Shown: positions 1-8,556 of the stretch, one piece after another
Layout: each line of letters begins with the position of its first letter
How positions within the stretch are numbered: the stretch's first letter is position 1
NCBI GenBank assembly: GCA_025769875.1
Contig: JAGFNK010001006.1
Coordinates: 1-16,611, forward strand
Direction: 5' to 3'
DNA from: Russula earlei
Lineage: Eukaryota; Basidiomycota; Agaricomycetes; Russulales; Russulaceae
Length of the DNA stretch: 16,611 bases
Notes under the pieces: generated by a model
Told to the model about the DNA's origin: nothing
Databases searched by the model: none
What the model saw: the letters and a program-made list of their open reading frames with translations, nothing else
Program-made: the position numbers and the translations under genes

Positions 1-462
1 GGAGTTACCGTGCGTGTATCGGTCAGAACGTTCGTGCGAATGCGCTGAGCAGCCGACAGTTGATGTGCACCAAAGAGAGGACTATTCAAGCGATGAAGAT
101 GATCTCGAGCAAGACGTAGAAGTCCGTGCCACGGGCGACTCGAGTGGCCATGTGCCGAAGTCTCCGCGGTCAGTCCGCTTTGCAGGGAGAACAAGTGAGT
201 GTTCGCATCGCCCTTCCCCAAACCACACCAAACCCCCCCCCCCCCCCCCCAAATAAAAAAAAAAAAGGCAGAACGACTGGACAGCAGGCGACTCCGTCCG
301 AGCTTCTTCCCTGCAGGTTATGCGGAGTTTGGCGCCCACGTGAGGATGTAGAACGCTTGAGTGGGTTCTGCAGCGAGAGTCACAAGTGGTTGGTGGTTAC
401 TCTGTTCCTTTCTGGGTTGACGACTGAACGACCTCTTGTTAATTAGGGAAGGTCAACCGTAA
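1..462 (+). CDS. 3' part of a hypothetical protein with a C-x2-C-x15-C-x3-H zinc-finger-like motif (copy 1)
   Basis: The frame is open from the window edge, so the 5' end is missing. Proposed exons are <1-194, 268-388 and 447-462. The first exon encodes a Ser/Asp/Glu-rich stretch ending in KSPRSVRFAGRT. The second encodes CRLCGV...ERLSGFCSESHKW, giving a C-x2-C-x15-C-x3-H pattern that suggests one zinc site, by inference only. The same exon phases and motif recur in the gene at 3980-4898, so the two are tandem paralogues. The first intron (195-267) is odd: it holds C18 and A12 runs, and the only acceptor that keeps the zinc-motif frame is a weak AAG. A terminal intron (389-446) matches one in copy 2. 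If it is not spliced, the frame stops at 444-446. The family is not recognised; function is unknown. Copy 1 could be decaying. Confidence 0.6.
233..250 (+). repeat. poly-C (C18) tract, followed closely by an A-rich run
   Basis: Eighteen consecutive C, followed by AAAT and twelve A (255-266), lie inside the first visible intron of copy 1. Such homopolymers vary in length and are prone to sequencing error, so the downstream phase relation should be read with caution. Confidence 0.95.
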
Positions 463-3109
463 GCTCGCGCTTGAGACCGGCCTTAGTTATGCCATACGCC
501 CTCAAACGGCACGTCGTGACCCAAGTGCGGTTCGCTGTGAGCGTTGTCGTGAGGTGAACGACCATAGTCGCATGACTGTTGGATGTATGCCGCCCTCTTT
601 GTAATAACTAGCAAGATTGTAAGCTGTGCAGCACATACCACACCACGTCCCGAAAGCACCGGTTCCGATCTGTTTCTTCGCCTGCACCCGCAGGGCTGAT
701 TCCGTTGTGTCCATCGGCGATAGCTTTAAACTTGGCCCTTGACTTGTTGCTGCTGGCAAGCGTCGTTCTTGCCCCTCCTCCAGTGGACGGTTCAAGAGCT
801 GTGTTGAATTGGCTCACCTTGCTGCGCTGACCAGGATTCATGGGAGTGAATGGTCTTTGGTACGATATTATTTGTCCCTTTGTGCCTGCTTGCGTTTGAT
901 CATCTGCAAGTGCATCCGTGTCACCTTGCCCTCTCTAAGCTTTGCGCTCATGCATTTAGACATGATCCTCTTCCTCCCTGAATAAAAGTTCTGTTGAGGG
1001 TGCGTTCTCCCCTCTATCTGCCTGAGCAAGTATCTGAATGTGTACACACCGTGTTCCCTACCATCCCTTGCCTGCATCGTTTATTAGCTAGCTGGACTCA
1101 CCCCTGTCAGTTCTTGTTCTGTCCAGTCTGTCACACAATCTCACCCACACATCCTATGTCTGCACCATGGGCACGCAAAGGAATAGTGTGATATTATGAT
1201 TGGCATTGCTGAAGTCACGCTTGCCAATGGGACGACATGGACACATGAATTGGGGACGTGGGGTTCTTAAAAACTGGGGTGATGTGGAGCTTGAAGAAGC
1301 AAGCAAGGACACCGAAAACAAAGAGATTCTGACGGACTACGTCGTGAGATCGTGCGTTTGATGGCGAGTGTGGGGGAAAGTGACAATCCTTTGACAAAAG
1401 ACGGACGGGAGGACCAATGCCTGCGGTTTCGGCCATTAGCGTCGGAGGCGGCTGTTTATCCGAAACACATCAACTGCGCCTTACTTTTGCCTCTCCAGTC
1501 GTTGACCTATCTGACAACCACCTTTTGCTCTGACGAGCCTCACAAGTACGCCAATTTCATGGTCCCCTTGCTGAAATAACTAACTGGGCCCCAGTCTTCG
1601 TGATCGAAACGATGTCCAATATCGAGTCTCCTCACGACGCTCTAGCTTGGTCCGGTCATTTCATCGACTCGGATTGATACACCTCCCGAAGGCTCGCAGA
1701 AGTCGGCGTGTGTCTTTTGAGTAGTGTCCGCAACAACCACTGATCGGTCCTCTGTAGGCGAGGTGACAACCAACCAGCTTCACGACGATGGCGATACACT
1801 GTCTGCACCACTTCATCACCTGAGCCTGGGACTTGTACACACTGGAAGGAGACCTGTGTCAGAGATACTGGATATCTGGCCAGGCCTGCCTTTAAGTGGT
1901 AGTATAACGTGGCTCATTATAATCCTCATGGTTAACATAGCGGCTGCATTCGACTCGGATCACCGAGATCGCATACACCTTTGGGCAGTAGCGATGCCCA
2001 AAGCCATTCCCAGCACTGCCGCGGTCGTTGGCTCATGTTGAACAATTGACCATCTCTGGGAATGCAAAAGCTGCTTTCGTCTGCCAATCACCTTGCCCCC
2101 CTTTCCCTCTCGATTCCGCATACATTTCACCAGAAGCAACGACCACTTGTCTCTCGCGTTGCCCAGCCTTTCCACTCGAATTTCGTCTCGTCCGTCTCAT
2201 CCCAGCCCCATCCACTCACAAGCTCTGTCCTTCCTGCTCTCACCCACCTGGCTTTGACCTACAACCGGTTTTCTCGCTCTCCAACCTTCCGGGCTCTCTG
2301 TTACTCATGGGTACCCCAATCAGCCTTCACGTTGACCCGTTGACCCTCAGATCCTCCTAGCATGGTGAATTTAGCATCTGGCCTTCCCACGCCTGCCATG
2401 GTCATGTGAACTTGTCTCGTAACAGGGGTTACGCCGCCGCAAAAATCGATGTCATGCATCTGCAAGTGGATATGGGTCCATTCGTCTGCATGCATCGGCT
2501 AGGACGAACACGAACAAGTATAGACGAATTCCTCCAAGCCGGGATATCACCTACCTTGAGAGCGCCGCTGGCCCTTGGACGTACCATCAATGCTGTTTGG
2601 TATTTATTCTGTCATTTAATTACCGTTCCTCAAGCACTTGTTATCACACTGCCCCATGCATTGGGCGAGAGACAATGTTGACATTCAGTTCACAGTTTGC
2701 TCCGCCTCTGTGAGATGCCTGTCTAACGTGCAAACGAGCGGAACGGCGCAGCGCGACCATTTAGTCGTCTCATTCGGCCGAGTTCCCGTTTCCTTGGCAG
2801 CCACTTGATGAAAGTGTCAAGCCACAGGAAACTTCGTTGTTGTGCCTCTGCCTGCTATCGACCGGCGACTCCATTTCCTCCGCGTTCTGAGTTGATCCTG
2901 ACCCCTACTGCCCCCTGGATCGACGATGCTGATCCATATCGTGAATGCGCCTCATATCACCTGGCCAACGAAACCGTCGCCTCGTGATTTCTTGCTTTCT
3001 CACAATGGATTCACCGTGCAAGGACTTCCGAGGGTGCTACAAATACTCGTCACTGCGGGCTGAAGAGGCCCGTGGCCAACTTTCACAACGTGGGGACGCG
3101 ACAGGAAGT

Positions 3110-3136
3110 GTTTGGGAGTCAGAGTCACTCCCAAAC
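3110..3136. repeat. perfect 10-bp inverted repeat (hairpin)
   Basis: GTTTGGGAGT at 3110-3119 is the exact reverse complement of 3127-3136, with a 7-nt loop. No T-run follows and no gene end lies nearby, so there is no reason to call it a terminator. Confidence 0.8.
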
Positions 3137-3794
3137 CCGATCGCACCGAAGAGGTCAAGATGTCTTCTCAACATGCGTGGCGAGGACTGTGATATCCGCC
3201 GGTTCGACAAACGGGCCACTTCCTTGATCGCATCTCCGATACGGGATCTCTCCCCGTCACCAACCTGGTCGGCAGGCCACTGATATCTGGCACGTTCTGT
3301 GTGGTATCTCAACATCGGATCGGCAGAATAGAACCAAATGATGCACCCCTCCTGCCCGATCTGTGTCGAAACGTCTTTCAATGCCTTTCCTTTCTTTCTA
3401 TCGGCGCTCACGAATCACGGGATGGGGAGAAGAAGCACACACCCGCCATCCCCGTTTTGTTCGCCGTTTCGCGGAAGAAACTTCCTGTCACGCGCAGCCC
3501 ATCGCGGAGGCCCCCCGGATATGCAAGATTGCGACGAATTTTCACAAGGTTTGGTCATTACGTCCTGATGGCTTTTGCGCCATTTACTCGTCCTTGTGCT
3601 CGCTCGACGCCCAGGAACAAGAAGCTGCTCCCGCTTGATCTTATCCCGGCGCCCCCCCAAAGCAAAACAAAATCACCACGCAAATGATTGTCATGCCGTG
3701 CATGCAGGGAACCCACTTGCCGTCTGGTGGTTCTTAAAATTCCCGCAAGAGAAGGACCCGGTTATTGGATCCAAAACCTAAAGTTGGCGCATGC

Positions 3795-3809
3795 GGGGGG
3801 GGGGGGGGG
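3795..3809 (+). repeat. poly-G (G15) tract
   Basis: Fifteen consecutive G lie about 170 bp upstream of the start of copy 2, in its presumed promoter. On the minus strand it is a poly-C run like the one in copy 1. Confidence 0.95.
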
Positions 3810-3931
3810 TGGTTCATGACCTTTCGTGGAAGCAGTGATAAGGACACGCAATTGCCTCATGGTTGCCCATTGATAGACCTCATCTCACGGCTCCTGGTCT
3901 GCGCCCGCTTCCTGGGTGCACGCACGCAATC

Positions 3932-3939
3932 TATTTAAG
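3932..3939 (+). promoter_or_regulatory. TATA-like box of the copy-2 gene
   Basis: TATTTAAG lies 41 bp upstream of the proposed ATG at 3980. This spacing fits a short-leader fungal promoter. It is a motif match only. Confidence 0.4.
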
Positions 3940-3979
3940 CCCACAGCTCGCGGGAGAGGTCGCTAAAGCTACTATTCCG

Positions 3980-4898
3980 ATGTCCTGGCCACCACCACCG
4001 CCAACCATCCCCCAACCCTTCGCATACGCGGGTAGTGCCAACTCCGTTCACCGCGCAGGAGCCCCTCCGCAAAGTGAGTCCCCTGTGCCTACCTGACGCG
4101 GTCGATTGAACACGAGATATTCTAGTGCACGGCGTCGGCGGACGTTCGTTTCGACCGCCTGATGCCCCACTGCAACCCCCACTTCCCCGCGCACGCCAAA
4201 CGGTGGACCCAGGGTTCACTGTCCCAAATGCGGCCCCCACAGGACCGCCTCCGCCTCCGTCTTTCCCTGTCCCCATCCTCTCTAGGGGATACTCGTCTTC
4301 GAATTACTCGGCGCCCTACCACGACATACCCGCGCCAAACGTCAATCACGCACCCTCACATTCCGGAATGCAGCAGGCAAGGGCACAATCCCTCCCAGGA
4401 GGAGTCGGAGTCGGAGGTTTTTATCGTGAGTGTGTTGGTTGCCCAAAGCGATCGGTGACGTTCGCTTGACGATCGACTACCAGTCGGCGCGCATGCAAGA
4501 GAGCAGCAGCAGCAGCATTATTATGACGCTTACGATCTCGGACAAGGCGGCGCAGCAGCCCCGAGCAGCTCGAGCGGCCGTGTGCCAAACGGTGTGCCAA
4601 AGTCACCACCGACTCCCCCCTTTTCAGGGAACACAGGTGAGTGTCCGCGTGATTGGGAGGGGAGGGACCCATACCGTTTTTCAAACAGCAAACAAAAAGA
4701 AGTCCAAAAAGAAAGCGGGTCCGAACCCCGAGCCCGAGCGTCTCGCGTGCAGGCTATGTGGGGTATTGAGCCTACGAGCGGAAGTAGAGCGCCTGGGTGG
4801 GTTCTGTAGCGAGGCCCACAAGTGGTTGGTGACCGTTCAGCTTGTTGCTGTTGCACTGACCGAATCATCGTGTTAGGGAAGCTGAAGGAGGAACGTGA
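3980..4898 (+). CDS. proline-rich hypothetical protein with a C-terminal C-x2-C-x15-C-x3-H zinc-finger-like motif (copy 2)
   Basis: Five exons fit: 3980-4073, 4126-4425, 4484-4636, 4689-4824 and 4877-4898. The introns are 52, 58, 52 and 52 nt with good donors (GTGAGT three times, GTTGGT last). Every junction keeps frame, giving about 234 residues. The N-terminus begins MSWPPPPPTIPQPF. A Pro/Ser/Ala-rich, probably disordered region follows to about residue 180, including a QQQQ run from CAG repeats. A Lys-rich patch (185-191, KKKSKKK) may be a nuclear signal. The conserved Cys203, Cys206, Cys222 and His226 could bind one zinc ion. Copy 1 at the window start shares the motif, the phase-1 intron before it and the terminal intron. 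Without the last splice, translation would run on to the TAG at 4874-4876 (244 residues). The role is unknown; nucleic-acid or protein binding would be a guess. Confidence 0.7.
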
Positions 4899-5237
4899 TG
4901 AGTGATGATGTCATTTGCTTTAGCCCGAAATCCCCGAGGGCAGGGTGGGTCTGTGCGTGGGAAGGTTGGCCAGTTTTGACGGCTGTACTGATTGATCGTA
5001 AAAAAAAAGAGGGGCCGAGGCCACCTGACCACGAGCGCAACGCCCTTCGGCTTTACCGTAACGCAAATGTCTATCAGTATGATGAGAGGAGACGAATGCG
5101 AACTTGGTCAAGAAATGAATGTGTACATTATAAACCAGAAGACCCTCGCTACTGCAAATACATACTTCAGAGGAAGAACGAAACAGTGGCGCCATCATGC
5201 CGGACCATAACATAGCTCAAGAGGTGCAATCAATCAA
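4899..5237. other. tail-to-tail intergenic region
   Basis: This 339-bp stretch separates the 3' ends of the copy-2 gene (+) and the receptor-like gene (-), so it should hold both 3' untranslated regions and polyadenylation sites. A plus frame (4895-5215) stays open but shows no recognisable domain and no good splice link. Confidence 0.6.
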
Positions 5238-6635
5238 TCAGACAGTGGGCAGGCCGTGATAGCCCTGAGGACGCGAGATTTGCATGTTGGCCAGGGTATT
5301 CCCCGTTCCAACATATGGGGCAACGGGTACTTGCATGGGCGCCCCCAGCGTCTGTGCAACCGGTTGGTACCCAGGGAACGTGGTCGGGTCATTCGGATCC
5401 TGGGAGCACAAGAGGAAGAAAAAGGAAACGCAACGGGAGGACAGAAATACGTACATAAAGTTTCATTGGCGTTACGGGTGTCCCAGGCAATGACGAGGGT
5501 ACAACAGTTTCTTCATCTGCCAGTGACGGCTGAATTTGACCCATGTAGGGCTGCGATGAATTGCCCACTGCGGTCGTAGAGGACGGTTCGTGTGTGCCCC
5601 GTCGTCGGAAATAGAAGAACATAGCAAGGGCTGCGATAGAGATGGCTGCAATACCGCCCACGACACCACCCGCGATGGCGCCCGTATTTGAACTGCTCCC
5701 AGTAGGCGACGGCGTCGGCAAGGACGAATTCGAGCCAGTGTTGGTGTTCGAGGGGGAACCCGCGGTAATGGTGCCTGTGCGGGCGGTGGAAGTGGACCCC
5801 GACGGGTTGCCGATCAACGCGCCAGGACCTATCTCTGGACTGTCTAAAAGGGCGTGAAACAGCAGAGGGCAAGTCGGGTGAGAACAAACACCTACCACCG
5901 ACAGCAAACGATTTGTTGTTATTCCAATTGTCCTCGAGCTGAAATGGGCGGTGAGTACGAGCTCGTGGATAACAACCAAGGGACCTGACAGTGACATCCA
6001 AGAGGGACCATTGAGGGACCTTTGTCCCCGAAGGGACGGGATTTGGGAACCTGCGGGACCAGTTACTCCCGCCACAACAAGGCAGCCGCAACACGACCAC
6101 GAAGCTCACGTTGAAGGCGGCAGGACCCTTGTGCAATTGAACGAATATTCGGACCAGCTATATGCGGATACGGATACATAAAAAAAGGGGCTGAGAAGAA
6201 TGTTGATGGAACGCACGAGACCCATTGTTCGCTCTGGCAGGCATCGCATGCGCTTATAAGTGAATACGCAACGGTGTTGCATTTGCACAAGTTGCTGTCA
6301 TCAATACCGCTGGGGCCCGTGTACGAGTATCCGGGCATGAGTGAGTTGATGGTAAATGCTGTGAGAGGAAGAGATGGACAAGGGTCATCATTGACGACAG
6401 GACAGGACACTCACAACCCCCATTACATGTTGACATCAGATACGCCGCAACCGTACACGCATTTTGACCGAGAGTGTTGAACGTCTGGGCGATGGCTCAG
6501 CTGTCGAGGGCAAGGGTACATACAATGAAAAGGACGTACCCATTGCCAAGTCAAGCTACAATCCGGGGCATATATCTGGGCAAGGGCAAAGCCAGGAAAG
6601 AGTACGATAGATAGGAGCGCAGCCAGACTTGACAT
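5238..6635 (-). CDS. secreted Cys-rich, single-pass transmembrane protein (receptor-like), long-tail paralogue
   Basis: Eight exons, in transcription order: 6635-6540, 6484-6415, 6358-6217, 6157-6110, 6050-5990, 5938-5896, 5843-5455, 5399-5238. Together they give 336 residues, with introns of 52-59 nt. Residues 1-19 form a signal peptide ending FALA before Gln20. The ectodomain (20 to about 150) carries the family signature: FNTLGQNACTVAAYLMSTC, then YSYTGP, CKCNTVAYSLISACDACQ and a W..Y..NC segment. A Ser/Thr/Pro-rich stalk precedes one helix at about 209-232 (GAIAGGVVGG..., stop-transfer FRRRG). The cytosolic tail of about 100 residues is Pro-rich and ends GYHGLPTV. In this basidiomycete family these are plasma-membrane proteins of unknown ligand, with a helix region like SKG6/MID2-type sensors. 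Intron 5 uses a weak GTCAGG donor. A divergent paralogue starts at 7389. Confidence 0.88.
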
Positions 6636-7388
6636 TTGAGAAAGAATGGGGGGTGGAAGAAATTGGGCAGGGGCGCTCGGGAAACAACACGGGGTGGGAA
6701 GAAGACAAAAACGCCTTATAAGAGAAAACCCACGGACTCGATTTTTTACCCACCACAGCCGCACAATCGACATAAAGAGTATGAAGCCGCCAGAGGCGCG
6801 CCTAGATCGTTTGTCCCCGGCCGCTCCTTTTTCAGAGAAAGAGATGGAGCAACAGGGATCCAATTTTTCTCGTTCCGCATCGATAAATGCGTCGATAGGC
6901 ACTGCGAGACGAGAACTGAGGTGGACTAGCAGTGTCGCGCAAATCGACGAGCGCTCGCCCAGGGACGGCCGTGTCATGAGGCCTTGCTTGACTTGATTTG
7001 ATTTATGTAATTATCATTTTTGCCTAAACGGGTGCGGAGCGGCGGGCCGGGCAGGTGGTCTTACGGGCGCAAGAGATAATTCAGGTTTCAGTCAAGTGAA
7101 TGCCAAGATCTTGGGATCCACGCCGCCGAGATTTACCCATTTGGAGACAAGCGGTCTGCAGCATGGATGGCACCCCCAGTCTTGACGTCTCTTAGTCTGC
7201 CAGATTAGGAAGGTCAATCTGGACGTCCGAACTAACCGAATCGGGGACCAATTCATTCACTTCACTGGCCAATGCTTACACAGATATCGATGGTTCCGTA
7301 ATTGGCTCGAGCGCAAACCATGTCTTTATGTACATCCCGTCCTCACTGGTTCCTTTCGGCCCTCCTTTTCTCCTCCCCTCCCCCACCA
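6636..7388. promoter_or_regulatory. shared intergenic promoter region of two divergent receptor-like paralogues
   Basis: This 753-bp interval separates the two start codons and must contain both promoters. Toward the plus gene, CCAAT-type pentamers occur at 7248-7252, 7269-7273 and, inverted, 7301-7305, followed by a pyrimidine-rich leader. Toward the minus gene there is a TATA-like box at 6715-6722. Open frames at 6636-6996 show no family features and are probably chance. Confidence 0.6.
6715..6722 (-). promoter_or_regulatory. TATA-like box of the minus-strand receptor-like gene
   Basis: CTTATAAG, itself palindromic, lies 80 bp upstream of the ATG at 6635 and precedes a C/T-rich leader. It is a motif match only. 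Confidence 0.4.
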
Positions 7389-8556
7389 ATGTTGCTTTCC
7401 CCCGCCTTTTTCCTCCTATTGCCGCTACTGGCAGGTGCCCAGATTCAGTATCCCGTCTGCCCCATGTCGTGGGATTGGGTGCGTTGCCCGTCTCTACCAT
7501 CAATCCCCCATCAACCTTATCATTCTCCTATCTCCAGTCCTTCAACTCCCTCGGACAAAGCCCCTGCGCCGTCGCCGCGTACTTGCAGGGCGCTTGTGAC
7601 AACGGAGGTCTGCTCCACCATATTCTCCTCATCCAGAACTCACCCTGGCGTAAAGTGTTCTCCATCCCGGATTTGGTCTCCGGCGACTCCTATACTGGGC
7701 CCACAGGTGCCGGCGACTCGTCCGACTTGTGCAAGTGCAACACCGTCGTCTACTCCCTCATGAGCGCTTGCGATGCCTGTCAAGGCGGACTGTGGTTCTC
7801 GTGCGTTCCCTCCTCCCATTTGTGTGCCTTGCCCTGTGCGCCGACCGTACGTCGCGACCGAACGATAACAGGTGGCAAGCCTGGACGCACAATTGCACTG
7901 CCATCGACCCTCCAACAACGTTCGTCTCAACTCGGCTATCCCCGTCTGCCCGCCCTCTGATCGTTCACCCCAGGTTCTCAAACGACATTCCCAGCGGAAC
8001 GCGCGTGCCGGAGTGGGCTTTCCTTGATGTGACCGTGAGTTTGTGTCCGCGTTGCGATCCTAACACTGAGAAATGAACGCCGCATTATCGCACGCCTGAC
8101 AGAAGAAGGGAAGCTGGGATCCTGTCTGGTCGTACCAAGTTGGCGGTTGGTGATGTCCGATTTCGTATACGTCGCTCTCGTCTGATCCGCGCTCTCCCTC
8201 AACACACAGACAACGTCGAGGTTGCTCCCGGCCAAACAGGATCTCTCTCCGTGCAACCGACCCAGACAACGACTCAGACGTCCGTCCCAGGCTTGTCGTC
8301 AAACCAAACTCAATTCATGTCAAAGAAGAACGGCCATAGCAGGGCGGGTAAGGTCGGGGGAATCGTCGGGGGCATCCTCAGCGGCCTTCTTGTCATCGCG
8401 GTGGCACTGGCGTTGTGGATCTGGCGCGCGCGTATTAAACGCCGCAGGATGACCCGCACGGCTTCCTCGATGATCTTTGCCAATCGTCCTATCATGCTGG
8501 AGAAGGTAGCCAGGGACAGATATGAACCACACGACGTCTTTCAGGAGGGGATTTGA
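7389..8556 (+). CDS. secreted Cys-rich, single-pass transmembrane protein (receptor-like), short-tail paralogue
   Basis: Seven exons: 7389-7478, 7538-7607, 7656-7800, 7872-7919, 7974-8034, 8103-8145 and 8210-8556, giving 267 residues. The signal peptide is MLLSPAFFLLLPLLAGA. The ectodomain carries SFNSLGQSPCAVAAYLQGAC, SYTGPTG, CKCNTVVYSLMSACDACQ and W..W..NC. A Thr/Gln/Ser stalk leads to one helix at about 202-223, stopped by RARIKRRR, and a cytosolic tail of only about 45 residues ending at the TGA (8554-8556). Exons 2, 4, 5 and 6 have exactly the lengths of their counterparts in the 5238-6635 gene (70, 48, 61, 43 nt), and all shared intron phases agree, so the two arose by duplication. The paralogue's last exon has no counterpart. 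Intron 2 has a poor GTCTGC donor and is 48 nt and stop-free, so retention would insert 16 residues. The ligand is unknown. Confidence 0.87.

Larger units (their letters stand above)
463..3979. other. 3.5-kb stretch with no established gene
   Basis: Open frames here are short (up to about 128 codons), overlap on both strands and lack a convincing chain of exons. The longest are a plus frame at 3301-3687 and a minus frame at 3037-3411. Neither resembles a family I know. Pyrimidine-rich sequence at about 2080-2300, before an ATG at 2361, looks promoter-like but the frame from that ATG closes after 15 codons. A minus-strand intron-like pair (GTGAGC at 3411, GACACAG at 3357) precedes an open frame. 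The last few hundred bases should contain the promoter of copy 2. Decayed mobile-element sequence cannot be excluded by eye. Confidence 0.5.

Noticed and set aside
1724..2041. 105-codon plus-strand frame
   Set aside because: It has no ATG near its start, no recognisable domain and no good splice partner.
3037..3411. 124-codon minus-strand frame as a full gene
   Set aside because: Its nominal start is a GTG inside a probable intron donor, and no domain is recognisable.
4426..4483. RSVTF motif read through intron 2 of copy 2
   Set aside because: It resembles a PP1-docking motif, but the GTGAGT...CAG intron is clean, the phase across it is right and the unspliced frame stops at once.
5513..6136. 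207-codon minus-strand open frame
   Set aside because: It is an out-of-frame shadow of exons 4-7 of the receptor-like gene; the spliced frame carries the signature residues and the transmembrane helix.
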